Shown in pieces: positions 12,601 to 23,749 of a stretch of 64,000 bases of DNA. The first letter of the stretch is position 1, and each line of letters begins with the position of its first letter. The translations under genes were made by a program, and so were the position numbers. The notes beneath the pieces are model-generated. The model saw nothing but the letters and a program-made list of their open reading frames with translations, was not told where the DNA came from and made no database searches. Origin of the DNA: Ischnura elegans (Eukaryota > Arthropoda > Insecta > Odonata > Coenagrionidae); NCBI RefSeq assembly GCF_921293095.1, contig NC_060253.1, forward strand, positions 96,179,073 to 96,243,072. The letters run 5' to 3'.

Positions 12601-15600
12601 AAATTGATGCGAAATAAAGACAACACGGTCATTTGCCCTGATGAGGTCTCCGGCATAGGAGAAGAAACGTCGGCCATTTTAATAACCTGACGCGGGATAT
12701 TCCCAAAAAACCATAAATCTACAACAATAATAGTATTTTTTTCGATCCGTTCGTTCAAATTCCTGGCAGTTTTTTCTAAAATTATCTTAACCAGTGGAGT
12801 TAACTATGGGACCATCGAGGGAGATAGAACCCACCCCTTCACCCCCAGAATCCTCTCAGAATTCTCGTCTCGCCTACCTATTATGATATTTCAGCTTCAT
12901 TATGATGAAAAAATGTTACTTTCTGTAAAAAAATATTATATGCAGCCATATTATTTTAAAATAGCCGGCTTCGGTGGTGGAGGGCTAATGTCCTTGCATG
13001 CCAAACAAGAGGTCGCGGGTTTCAGTCCCTCCTGAGTAGCTTGCCCCTATCCAGAGCCTGGATGGTCGTGTACGTTTGATTGCTAAGTTCGAAAGCCCCA
13101 TGCAAAAGGCCAATGATTCTATTTTCGTTGGTACCGGAATAAATAAATGAAATACATTCATTCTATTAAGCAAAATCTCGTGCATTATTACCCGGTATAG
13201 TGTGCTTTTCAATTTGTTCCCCACCCTCATCTCCCCAAAGCCAAGTCCTTGTTACGCCACTGAATCGGATATAAAACGTACTAAGTGGTCGGAGGTCGGA
13301 GCTAAAGGATGACGACGGCGTCTTCCCTCTTTTTTCCGCACCCCCATATCTGCAAGTCTAGCGATGGGATGACTACCTCGCCGCTAATCCCTAGGCTGCC
13401 GATTCGAAAACTGCTTTGGTGGCAATTTTTTGGCAGCCAAGAGCAGTCGGCTACGAAGCGGTCGATAGCCCTGGAGTGGACGTTGGATTTTTGGGGTCGA
13501 TTCTTTTGTCACCTGTCCTTTTTGGAGGAGCGTAATAGTCAAACAAAGGGGGTCGATGAAGTATCTCAGGAATAGCACCTCAAAAAATACTCAGCAATCC
13601 CTGGAAACGTCTTGATTATTATTTAGCTTTCACTTGTCACTTCCATTCCATGGTTTCTTAAATTTAAAATTTTGGTGACTACTTGTTTAAAAGCTGCCTC
13701 AATTTTGATTCATTAAATTTTTCTATGAAACGGTATAAATAGAAGATTCAAACTCTTATGAGCAACCAGCGAATCAAGCGCGAACTTGTAAAATACATAA
13801 TATGGTATTTGGAGAATATATCTAACAAGTTCAATGCATGAGGCGAGATGCAGTGGACATGATGAATTAATTAAATAAAACTTTTTGAATTGTCCACTTT
13901 CCTATTGCGGAAGTGAAGTACGCGTTTCGGCGCCATCAGCAATATGATGCGATCATCAGATCGATTAGCTAGTACCTTCACTAGAACGTTGTTTATTTTC
14001 GCAATAAAAAGTAAACTACAAGTTTCATTTAATTCTTTCAAGGTACATTGCTCAATGAGGATTGGGTGGGCTTGGGATGGCGAAGAGAAACCCGTCGTCG
14101 ACACTAATCAAAAATTGCAAGTATATTTGTTTCCCAAAATCTCAAAATGGGTGAGATTGCGCAATTAAAACTATCGTTTAATTTAGGTCTAGCATTAATT
14201 GTTTCAGAAAATGGCACATTTTATGTCCTTAAAAATCCAGAGTATTAAATAAAATGTCGGAAAGCCTGGATGCTCAACGTACTTCATATATAAATGCATC
14301 GCTTCTTCTCAAGTCCGCCCTCTTCAATGAAACTTATCGAAAACTTGGCGATAATGCGTTTCGTAACTTCTCCCAAATGGCGACATGCCTCCGACCCAAA
14401 ATTATCAACTTGAGCGCTCCAGGGAAACCTCCGCATACGTAAGCTCCATTCATGATAAACAGCGAGTGATTACTCGAGCATAGTGTGTATCTCGTTATCT
14501 ACCGCTTTTCTTGGTCACAGTCTTTCGCGTAGCGATATTTCGACTCACAGAGAGAACTCTTAAGAGCGATTTCATCCAAGTAATAAGCTCTGTGTACCGT
14601 CTTAATAAATAATGAGAAAAATCTTCGATTACTTGATGGATTCCAGAAAAATTCACTGGCGTTATCGCGTCCAAACGGACTCAATGCATTTCGGAAATGT
14701 AAATTAGCTCAATAAGATAAAAACAGCTAGAGTGATTTTCCACTCTATTTTTCTCACTAAACCGGTTTTAGCGTTTACACATCATTTCAAGAGCTCTTGA
14801 TAATGACTTGTAAAGATGAAACCGGTCGAGCGAATAAAATAGTGTAGAAAATAAAATTACAGCTGTTTGCATCTTAACACAATGAATTTCCACAAAGTGA
14901 ACTCTTCAACAATCGATCTGGTGAATTACCTTTTTGTGATTATATCTTTAGTTTTTATGTATTAAAAAAGTAAATAACTTTATAGGTAAAATATAGGTGA
15001 TGGAAATCACGTTTAGCAATTGAAAGAAATAAATCACCCATGATTTCCATTCAGCGTGATTTTCCTAGATTTATATTTTTGTCTATTTCTTTGGTGTGAG
15101 TGGGTCACTGGCGTAAGCGGAAGCTTCGCAAACCTGAGTGTGTGGTTGAGACCTACGTGGAAATTTGTTCCTTAGAGCAAATCTGGTAGGTGAGTGAGTG
15201 AGCATGCGCGATTGTTTGTTTCATAGTTTTTCAGCTTAATTTTTGTGTATTACCCCACTGTCATCCCTCCAACTTCCCACCCCCCATTATTATTCGGAAG
15301 AATCGTTTTCTCATGTAGATAACTTTGATCCCGTGGGTCCATGGGCGCGGGTAGAAAAATTGCCAGTGGGGTTCATTCAGTTCTGCCGTAGGGGAGTTAA
15401 AGCGTTATGTTGCAAGGTGTGGCGATGAAGCTTTTGTTTAAACAGAAAAACAACACTACTTTTATTAAAAGAGACTTTTTTAGTTGTTCTTAAATGCAAT
15501 CTGCTCCTATTCTACATGCACTGTCCCCATTCATATTTCAAAAGTAGTCGGTACATAATTTCTCATTTGTTTTCTTGAGCCAGGGGGTGCAAGTGAGCCC

Positions 15601-18600
15601 CCTTTCCCCTCCTCCCGTGGCTCACGGCTGGGTTACATATGAGCTTACGTAAACTCCTCTCCAGAAATGGAATACCTGAGTTAGGGGTTTCTGGAAAAGT
15701 TTTAGGGCTTATGCTGGAGTAAGCTTTATCTGTCCAAACCAACCTTAAGGTTGAATAATTGAGAGGGTACTTCTTCTCGATTAAGATTCGAATAGCAGAT
15801 GGAGAGCTGATGGAGAATAGACAAAATGGGGAAGAATATATTTTTTGCCTTTTCTGCGTAAATTTTACGATCCTTCAGTCAGTGATTCAACGCACTGGTT
15901 GTTTTGGAAAGATGAGGGTAGAGCTCACCCCAGACTTCGCCAAAGGCGTATGAATTCGAGGATGTTCCTTCCCCTGAGCCATCTCGTATTGCGAGAATTT
16001 CATTTAGGTGTGTCCGTTAGCTCACCCGGGATTTGAACCTGGGATTCGTCAATCTATAGCCTTCCGTTTCTTTCTAGAGACAATCCACAACAATTATGTC
16101 TACTGGGAGAAGAAGGCTTGCATTAGAAAATGTTCGTCGTAGCCAAATTGTTACCGATCAGGAAGTGTATGAGGTCACCATAATGAGTGATACCGAAAAT
16201 TACGATAAGTTCATTGTGGCGTACATAGCAAGGTGCGGCTGCCCCAACCCAAAGATACAAAATAATTAATTCAATAGGTATTAAGTTTTGAAATAATTTT
16301 CTTCAAACCAAAGAAAAAATATATTAATGAAAGGCATATAATTGGAATAAAATTTGATTTGTTCATCAAATAATTATAATAAATAATAAAGCACTGCTGT
16401 ATTTATAAAATATTTTCTTAAAATTTTATTTTCATTCGCTATTTCCATTCTGAAATGTCACAACCTATAAAGAATAACTATCCATAGAATGCATACCTTA
16501 CAGAGCGATACGAAGAACATCTCATTAGAACTTCGCTACGTTTTCAGGTTTGACATAAACGATAAATTAAGAGAGATATTTTTCCGAACGAATGGACATA
16601 GGAATTCGTTTTTCGCCGAGCAATAAAGGATTAAAATAAATGCCTAGCGGAACTTAGCGCGCGCATTTCTTTCTTTGTAATGGCCGGTATCCTAGGACCC
16701 CCGCTACACGCCTATTCAGGTGGATTGGGGGATAATATATACATTCAGATCAACCTTAACACCATGGCTTGCCCCCCATTGTTTTTATTCTGGCTACGCC
16801 CTTTCCGAGGGGTGACTCTGGGGTGATCATGAAAATGTACCCTCAAAATGTACGTAATCGGTAGAAGATAATGGACTCACCCTTTCGCTTCTTGGTTCGT
16901 CTTGTGGGAGGTGGTGTCGCGGGTGGTGCTTTCTCTGGGACCACTCTCTTCTCCCCAGCCGAGCATCGCATCATCGCCCGCATGCACCCGTCGCCGTCCC
17001 CGCCTCTCCCCACCCCACGCCTCCCTTCTCCTCCTCCATCCCCGCTCTCCGAAGACGTTGTCGCGGTGTGATGCTCATCTTCATCCGGCGGTTTCTCTCT
17101 CGGCGGTGGTTTATAAATGCAAGGCAGATCCTTTTGAATGAGAAGTTGTAGTATGGAATTTTGCCATCAAGGTTTTTCTGAATGTTGGGTGTTACATTTA
17201 TTTATTTTTAAAATTTATTTTCATATCATCGAATATAGCACATATTGGCCATTTTACATCGGGGTATCCAACAAATTTAACAATAACACGTGCACAAACA
17301 ACCTATACTGTATCTTAGGGATATAATCTGTCGATTAGTTCCTTGGCAGCAAGAAGAAAATAATGTCTAGTCCCATGTGATGAGTTGCTTCATTAATAAA
17401 GCGGAATAAGGAATTAACATTAGTTCAACAGGCTATGAAGTACTTCTATGATTTGCTGTCCATCATCTTCCAGGGATATGTCTTTTCCGTCTTTCAAATG
17501 AGAATTCCGTCAACCACGTCCAGTTGACCACTTTCTCGGAAGAATATTCTTATTTAGAGCTTCCGTAATGAAAAATTATCGGTATTAAATGTTTCAGATT
17601 TGAGGAAAAAAATACTGCTATTGAAAAAAATTAGGAAAACTGCTAAAACAAGAAAAGAATAACCTTTCGTACGCTCGCAAATATTTGGATGTTAAGTAAC
17701 AATTGTTTCTCATGTCTGGGGAATTAACTTGGTTGTTGGGAGAGGGGAGAGTGGGGTTCATTACTTTCCGTGGCGCCTTCATGGAATACGATATTTCTTC
17801 AGTGATAATATGTCTGAGGCCTAATATACGAACACAAGTAGCTTTTAGATATTCAGAAATTTTTATTCACCATTGTTCGTTAAATAAAAGATTTCATTGA
17901 AGAGTTTACATAAATTATGGGAGGTTAATCCGCCAGAGTCTCCTGTAGGCAGGCAATACGTCACTCATCGCCAGTTAATTTCGGGGTATAATATAGGTAG
18001 ATCATAGACGAGTATTACGAGTTGGATTCAAAGTAAGTCGAATTAAACACAGTTCATTCTTTCGTGTCACCTCCTAAAAATCTAGCCTAGAAATTGCCTG
18101 TGTCCTATTTTAAAAGCTCATTTTTGCATCATTTCAGAATGCCCTTAACTATCGCCGTACGATACCGCGGATGATATTGGAAAGATTCCCTCTCCCGATG
18201 GACCGATATTTTTTCGCGACGAGTGACCTATTTAAAACTTACTACGCCATCTTGAATTATCGCGAAATATAGGGTAAATCCTTTTCAAAATTGACCAGTT
18301 TCTTTCATTTTAAATTTTAATCCCAGTATTTTCTAAGTTGTAAAATGTTCATATTCGAGTTGCAGGCAAATATTGCCACAGCCTCCATATGCCTTGAAAT
18401 TTTCAAGATAATTGCGTTAGTTTGTAAAAAGTAATTCGTCGTGAAAAAAGACAGCTTTCTACTGTTCGAGTGGTAGTGATGCGTCCTCTTAATCCCTTGA
18501 CAAGTCCAAGTCAAGAATTTTGAGCAACCGAGATCACTTGTGTTTTAAACGTTTATTACCAAGAGATGCTTATCTTCTCCCTATTCGCTTTATGCCATTC

Positions 18601-20889
18601 AAAAATAATTCGAGCGTATACCACCTTCCCTCATTAATTACTCCCGTTTCTAGTTTTTCCTAGAGCTCACACGGACGCATTTTAAGCATTTTATTCCGTT
18701 TATTATGTAAAAACTATTTTAGTTGAGGAAAAGAATATAGCACTTTTTCCGCAAGTTTTACTTTGTTGTCACGCGTTTCAACCGCACAGGCACATACAGG
18801 TTTATTTTATGTATTCTTATTTTTATTCATTAATCAGCATGTAATATTTCCACAACATCTCGCCTGCCTCGTTACTAATAAAATTTTCTTCTCCCTCGTA
18901 TTTATATTAATTTGAGTGTCTGTTATCAAAAAGATTCAGAGCGATTTTATTAATAAAGTAGATATTAATACCCTAGAAGTATGTATAAAAATGACTTGTT
19001 TTTCAACAGACGTAACCTGAGTCTGTATTGTAAAATAGGCCAGAATATGTGTTCCAACTTACATAATGCTCTAAAATTAAAAATTTAAATATGTGACTTT
19101 TGTAAGTTTTAAGACTGTATCTCACTGTAAATATTTTTTATATTGTTGACAAATTGCTACACATGAAACCAAAGGCATTTCAAGCGTTTAGTCTTTGAAT
19201 AATCGTAATGCTGGTGATAAAGTGATGGTTCCCTTATCAGGTAATACGATCGTAGGATATCAATTTCGCTGTTCGTATTCCACGAGAAGTATTTGGGTGA
19301 TTATTATGTGGGTAACTACTTGAGTTATAAGCCGCGCCGAGTTCATGAAACCCATAAAAATTCTCTTTCCATAGTAATTGAACTTGAGTGCAGCTTTCAG
19401 TGCCAAAACTCTGCAATCATCTTAGTGTTTCGATGAGAGGCACAGACAAGATTCGAGCCTGCTCGACAAGTTTCTTATCTCGGACAAGTTTCTCGTGGAA
19501 AAGTGAACTGAAATTTACGCAATACCCTATAAGTACCCAATACCTAATGCTCAGTATAAGTAATGTGCCTTGGAATTACGGACATAGTGTAAAATTCTCT
19601 CTGGCTTGCCAGCTCATCTGTTATTGCCGTTTCATTGACACAACGCCTTTGACTGGTGAGAAGCAGCGTTCTTTTACGCTTTTAGCTTCCTTTGTATAAT
19701 AATTTTAAAATTTTAAATCTTGATGCAGTGTTAGCCATTTGATTAGTTATTCAGTTCTATTTCTTATTTGAATCCCATCAGCTTCCTCATACTTCCCTAA
19801 CGTTCTATGTTCAATGGAGTCACAAAATATTTTTCTGTAGCCATTTGCAAGAGTTCATAATAATATTTAACCTTTTTTTAAGATATCCAAATCATCATTC
19901 GGGTAGAGGCTCCCCAGTGTATAAAGGTAGATTCATATGTCTTGGTTATTCATCAGAACTTCCCATCGGCATAGTATGTTAGGACTTCACTCCATTGATG
20001 ACGCGGTCGTAAGTTATTTCTGTAGTTTTGAGATAAATATTTGAAAATTTCCGCGATTATATAATTTAATACGACCTAGGTTTCTATGTCAATAAAGAGA
20101 TAGATGAAAGGTGATTTTGTAACCTTGAAACATAGGTCATAATAAATTTTATAACCGTGGATTTTATTATTTACGAATATTATATTTCCATTTAGAAAAA
20201 TTCCACTCCACCACGATTGAATCTTCGGATTTTATTTTTGTAATGCTTTATACGAGGAATTAAGTAATTTATTACGCAATTGCTATATTTTCTAGTTTCT
20301 TCATGTTTTTGTGGCACGGCTTGATACCTTCTAATTACCCCGGAACGAGGGCACTTCTGAGATTTATAATTAACTCCTATTTATTGCTCGTTTCGGCAAG
20401 AATCGTTTTTTAGTGGGTTTTACACCCAAAATTAACTTATCTTCACTTAGTGCTTCAACCCGAAAGTTGTTTAAGATGCGAGAGGGTTGAGTTCTCCCTA
20501 CATTAGACCACGGGTTTGTGAATTTTATAAATTCGGAGTGGAGAGACCAGTTTTTTCCCTGGGTCACCTCGCGAGCTGTCTCAAGGTTTTAACCGGGATG
20601 TGAACGTGGTACCCTAAGGTAGAAGCCAATCGCCTCTTGGCCACCTCGCTCAAATTATTTAATGCTATGAAATTACCTTATTTGGTGTAAACGGCTCTTT
20701 ATGCCATTTGAAGTCACCATCCCATCTCTGCCGAAGTTTCTCGCCTCCAATCACACAGGCTTCACTCTGGCTGAAATCAATGTTTACATTTTCTCCATCG
20801 ATGTTCAGGCTAACTGTATTGCATCCAGGACTTCTTGGGTCGCAGTTTCCGCGGTCTGGACCGCATGGTGGTGGGAAACCGCTAGTCAT
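6609..20889 (-). CDS. Unrecognised 327-aa coiled-coil-like protein, four exons
   Basis: Four minus-strand exons join in frame: 20889-20677 (residues 1-71), 17130-16881 (72-155), 10990-10920 (155-178) and 7058-6609 (179-327 plus stop). Every junction has GT and AG borders, and phases agree at all three joins (0, 1, 0). That is hard to get by chance and is the main evidence. Residues 1-71 contain Cys9, Cys16, Cys23 and Cys45. Residues 72-155 are rich in Pro, Gly and charged residues and end in a basic RRTKKRK stretch. Exon 3 includes WEYTGPPWYTEL. Residues 179-250 are charged and heptad-like, suggesting a coiled coil, followed by an acidic tail. I recognise no family and propose no function. 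The ATG at 20889 has A at -3, but an upstream exon is possible. The stop overlaps a GTGAGC donor-like site at 6612, so the gene could continue further. Confidence 0.7.
7190..7255 (-). repeat. Penelope-like terminal motif, single arm
   Basis: On the minus strand this reads CTTGAGAATGGGTGACGA, then CGCGAAACGTCGG. The same blocks occur in the inverted-repeat element at 45459-45615. It fits the GAA-AC-GT-C layout of hammerhead-like motifs in Penelope-like elements, but the first core base differs from the canonical C. Confidence 0.45.
7566..7878 (+). mobile_element. hAT-type MITE (family H), copy 1
   Basis: The 313-base element begins CAGGGGCGCAGCTAGG and ends CGCTGCGCCACTG, imperfect terminal inverted repeats. 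It is flanked by a perfect 8-base target duplication, GGCTCGTA, at 7558-7565 and 7879-7886. A related copy is at 22935-23226. Runs of G near the left end and of C near the right end face each other. It has no coding capacity and lies in intron 3 of the unrecognised gene. Confidence 0.88.
8228..8418 (-). repeat. SINE family S1 copy
   Basis: On the minus strand the head reads CGGCATCGGTGGGGGTGGGG, followed by a B box GGTTCGAATCCCGCC, a body word AAAAGGCCG and an AAATAAATAAAT tail. Copies with the same order lie at 12964, 52473 and 57487. It is a tRNA-derived, pol III-type retroposon without coding capacity. Confidence 0.8.
8419..10919. other. Intron 3 remainder, nothing recognised
   Basis: This is intronic sequence of the minus-strand gene. 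A 121-codon plus-strand frame at 8540-8905 has no supporting signal. No paired transposon ends were found. Confidence 0.4.
11738..11822 (-). repeat. Degenerate tRNA-derived sequence
   Basis: The minus strand has an A-box-like GTGGCTAGGTGGATAGAGC followed about 45 bases on by GGAGGTTCCCAG, in the place of a B box. Arms do not pair well enough for a tRNA gene, so it is read as an old tRNA-derived retroposon head. Confidence 0.4.
12401..12720. repeat. Long near-perfect palindrome with hammerhead-like motifs
   Basis: Arms 12401-12548 and 12573-12720 are reverse complements over 148 bases with a single mismatch near the tips, around a 24-base spacer rich in CCCTACC. Each arm contains, on opposite strands, CTGATGA (12638-12644 on plus), a stem TCTCC/GGAGA, then GAA, ACGT and C. 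GCC before the core pairs with GGC after the C. This matches the core order of a hammerhead ribozyme, except that the base pair closing stem II is not G-C. The element sits in intron 2 of the unrecognised gene. It is probably a fold-back derivative of a Penelope-like terminal repeat. Confidence 0.85.
12964..13152 (+). repeat. SINE family S1 copy
   Basis: It has the head GCCGGCTTCGGTGGTGG, a degraded B box (GGGTTTCAGTCCC), the body word AAAAGGCC and an AATAAATAAATG tail, in the same order as the copies at 8228, 52473 and 57487. It lies about 240 bases from the large palindrome. Confidence 0.75.
13905..13965 (-). repeat. Penelope-like hammerhead-like motif
   Basis: On the minus strand, CTGATGA is followed by GCATCA and TGATGGC, which nearly pair, then CGAA, the palindrome ACGCGT and A. 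The order matches a hammerhead core with a short stem III, though stem II is asymmetric. No coding remnant of the parent element is nearby. Confidence 0.4.
14700..14870 (+). repeat. Possible Penelope-like 3' fragment
   Basis: It contains GATGAAACCGGTCGAGCG, where GAA (14818-14820) is followed by the palindrome ACCGGT and C. The same GAA-ACCGGT-C word occurs at 45262-45271 in a stretch that also has Penelope-like coding remnants. No coding part is visible here. Confidence 0.35.
16015..16090 (-). repeat. tRNA-like B-box fragment (SINE remnant)
   Basis: The minus strand reads CCCAGGTTCAAATCCCGGG, a good tRNA T-arm and B box, followed by TGAGCTAACGGACAC. The 5' half does not form a tRNA. It is read as the remnant of a tRNA-derived SINE in intron 2 of the unrecognised gene. 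Confidence 0.5.
17192..17300 (-). repeat. SINE family S1, 3' tail fragment
   Basis: On the minus strand it reads GTTGGATACCCCGATGTAAA, then ATGGCCAATATGTGC and an AAATAAATAAATG tail, matching the 3' half of the SINE at 8228-8418. The head is missing. Confidence 0.5.
17301..20469. other. Intron 1 of the unrecognised gene, nothing else recognised
   Basis: AT-rich intronic sequence between coding exons at 17130 and 20677. No paired transposon ends or exon-like frames were found. Confidence 0.45.
20470..20653 (-). repeat. tRNA-derived SINE, Ser/Leu-like head
   Basis: On the minus strand the head GAGGTGGCCAAGAGGCGATT resembles the A-box region of Ser/Leu tRNAs. It is followed about 30 bases on by CACGTTCACATCCCGG, a B-box-like word. 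The copy is degenerate and ends just downstream of coding exon 1 of the unrecognised gene, within intron 1. Confidence 0.45.
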
Positions 20890-22414
20890 CGTGATATCAG
20901 TTTTAAATATATTAATGTATTTACCTCTTTCGCGTGAATTATTAGAATTAGTAGTGTTAGGTTCTCATAGAAAGTCGGAAACATTAAAATTTTATCGCCT
21001 TCTAGCCAGTTATCGTGCCATTAAATTTTGCTTTCAAGTGGCCAAATCAAGTAATGCCATCAAGCCACACCAAACTGAACGTAATCGCGATTTCAAACTA
21101 ACAAAATTCAACTAAACCAACAATGCCGAATACGCAGAGTATTTTTCGTATATTTTATGTTTTCCCGGTTCCTCTGTGAAACCACGTAACATAACTATTC
21201 AAATAAATGATAATCGTTTGGTCCGCTTTCTCAACGCACTCCATAATATTCACGAACTTTTCTTACAAAAGCGGTGGAATTGGTAATTTCTTTCTATGAT
21301 GTTTCTTGTTTTACTATGATTTACCGTCTGTGTTACCACTGGTGTTACCGTTTGTATAAAAAAAGAATATGTGTTATATTCCGTAATATTCATCGGAAAC
21401 GTGAAATATCAGCGAATGGACCCCCAAATGGAAATTGTCATCGTCAGAAGGCCGAACGGTGAGTTATCGTAGTTTCGCTGTAGTTGTATTGTGTGCGACC
21501 ATGAAGCAATGAATACGTCGAGAATTACGAACGGACATATTATCTATTAATGCATTGCTTGATGAGCTTCCCTTATTTCTTTGAAAATGGTCTTCGAAAA
21601 TTAATAAACGAAGGTAGGAAAGTGAAAGATGCCTCATGCTATAGTTGATTTCTATTTAACGAGGAATATAAATGTCGGACGAAAGTGCGAAAGAAAAGTT
21701 GACAAAAGCATGGTGTCACGCACATTGGCGACTTGCCACTTAGGAAGTACTTGAAGTCTTGTACACCGCGCTGATGGAAAGTAGTGAATTCAAATAAAGT
21801 AATCTTTATTTGACCCCATCTAATAATTTCTCATGAGGGGACATTTCAAAAGTTAATTAACTCGTGTCTTTAGACGTGATACGGTATAAATTTAGCGGTG
21901 GTATCGTATTTAAGTTGCTCGGAGCTTAGCATCATGGGGTCAAACCCATGTTTGGCATTTGGGTCATGGAGGTCATAGGCATGCGTATAAAAGTCGTTGG
22001 CGCGATGTCAACGCGCATGTCGAATTGGCCGAGTCTCCAGCCAAATCAGCTGACTAAACAGGCCACAGATGACACATGTCCAAAGAGAGTGGGGAGAAAA
22101 GTGAAATCCATGAAATTCCACCATAGTTGATAATAAGAACGAAGTTATATTTGCTTGTGACCCTGCAGCGCTGCCTATAACACGATGTAGGGGCAAATAT
22201 AAGGGGGTCACGAAAGGGGCTTTATTTGTTATAGAATCGGGGCCAGTGCCCACCCCTATCCGGAATGGGGAAATGTAAATAAAAATTTAAATACCGCAGC
22301 GTGAATTAATTTAGTGAATCATGGGCGAGAACATGGACGCGGTATGCCCTGGTATTCCCTCCAATATTTCATTATTCGTGAACTACTTAATTCATTCACA
22401 CCATTCCATAAGCA
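20890..22414. other. Region upstream of the unrecognised gene
   Basis: Possible promoter or 5' leader of the minus-strand gene. No TATA box or further exon is clear. A weak tRNA-like word (GGGGTCAAACCC) occurs near 21940. Otherwise nothing was recognised. Confidence 0.35.
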
Positions 22415-22653
22415 CAGGGGCGGCATTCAGAATCAAATTTGAGGGGTAGTCATGACCAGGGTCCCGGGATGATGTGATACCCCCAGAGAGAGAAGTGCGT
22501 TCTCTCGTGTAATTTTTTAAATTTAATTTATTTTAGCAACAGTTTAAATTGAAAATTTTTAGACATTTAAGTATACAAAAACTAAAATATTTTGATAAAA
22601 TTTGAGGAGAAGGCATGACCCCCTGAGGCTACTCCCCCCTAAAATCGCCTCTG
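22415..22653 (+). mobile_element. hAT-type MITE
   Basis: A 239-base element starts CAGGGGCGGCATTCAG and ends AATCGCCTCTG. Flanks CATAAGCA (22407-22414) and CATAAGCG (22654-22661) match at seven of eight bases, as expected for an aged 8-base target duplication. It has no coding capacity. Confidence 0.75.
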
Positions 22654-22934
22654 CATAAGCGTAATCATGCATCTATAGAATTCATATTGATGTGTTATTA
22701 TTCGTATGAATGTAAATGTAAAATATCATGGGGCTTTCCTGATGAATGAGTTGACCTATTCTTACATTATATTGCCCCCTTGCTTCTACGATCGATCCAA
22801 TATCTGAAGTTAATAGTAAGTATTACTACCCCGAGTGCGCGCAAAATATAAAAATATGGAGGCAAGCCCTAAGGGCCAAAATTGCATTCGACTAAAATTC
22901 CTGAAGTATCGTAATAGACGTCATCACCTCTGGT

Positions 22935-23226
22935 CAGGGGCGCAACTAGGAATTAAGGCTGGGGGGGGGTGTTCAGGTGCAACTAATACATGTGTGTGTG
23001 GGGGTATGGAATACCCACCAGGATAAGCGGTACCTAGGTGCAAGATTAATAAATTGCGGAATTTTAAAGATAAATGGTTCAAAATGGTGAGTTTTACGGC
23101 TTTCTGAGGGATGTTTTATTCATCCTTACACTATTCTATTAGTAATATCAATCCAATTAAGTAAAATGGATTACACTTAAAAATTTCTCTGAGCTCTAGG
23201 GGGGGTTTTATCCCCCTGCGCCACTG
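22935..23226 (+). mobile_element. hAT-type MITE (family H), copy 2
   Basis: A 292-base relative of 7566-7878 begins CAGGGGCGCAACTAGG and ends CTGCGCCACTG, with a perfect 8-base target duplication CCTCTGGT on both sides. Interior blocks such as GATAAATGGTTCAAAATG and TTACGGCTTTCTGAGGGAT are shared. Differences are scattered substitutions and changes in G-run length. Confidence 0.88.
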
Positions 23227-23330
23227 CCTCTGGTCGCGGAGGTGACACCCTGCATAGGGGCCAAAGCAAAGTTTGGAGCGATAAATGGAAGTCCCCTCAC
23301 GGGTGAACATAAAGGAATGGGCCTCCCCTT

Positions 23331-23357
23331 CCCCCCCCCCCCCCCCCCCCCCCCCCC
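23331..23357 (+). repeat. Poly(C) tract, 27 bases
   Basis: An uninterrupted run of 27 C. Similar, shorter G or C runs mark the hAT-type MITEs nearby, and the following ACTGCGCCGCTA resembles an hAT end, so the tract is probably the remnant of one. Confidence 0.9.
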
Positions 23358-23749
23358 GAAATGAGGATATACTGCGCCGCTAAAACGATACCTATGATTC
23401 TGTTGAATAATGTGTGATGGATGATGTATCATATCGACGCTAAGATAATAATGTGTTGATAAGTTAGTTCTTGTTTCAGGAGATAAATAATTTTAAGACC
23501 TGAGGAATGTGTTCAATTAGGCAAGCATAATAAAGAATTTCTCACAGGTTTTGTGCAGGCACCTATTTCCAACTCATTTTTAGGTCCTGCTGAAAACGTA
23601 AAGAAAGCATAGGTAAGAGGAAAGAGAAATTTTGCTCTGAAAAACTAAAAAAAAAGGAATAGCGAACTCTTCAAAAATGGTAAAAGATCTTACGAGCATT
23701 GAAATAATATGACGTGCCGATACTTTTGAATTACCATTCCTGTCTCCAA

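Noticed and set aside
16871-17141. Two overlapping plus-strand Pro-rich frames
   Set aside because: They are the antisense of the GC-rich minus-strand exon 16881-17130, which joins in frame to the neighbouring exons.
20701-21115. Plus-strand frames of 78 and 135 codons
   Set aside because: They run antisense to coding exon 20677-20889 and have no supporting signal of their own.
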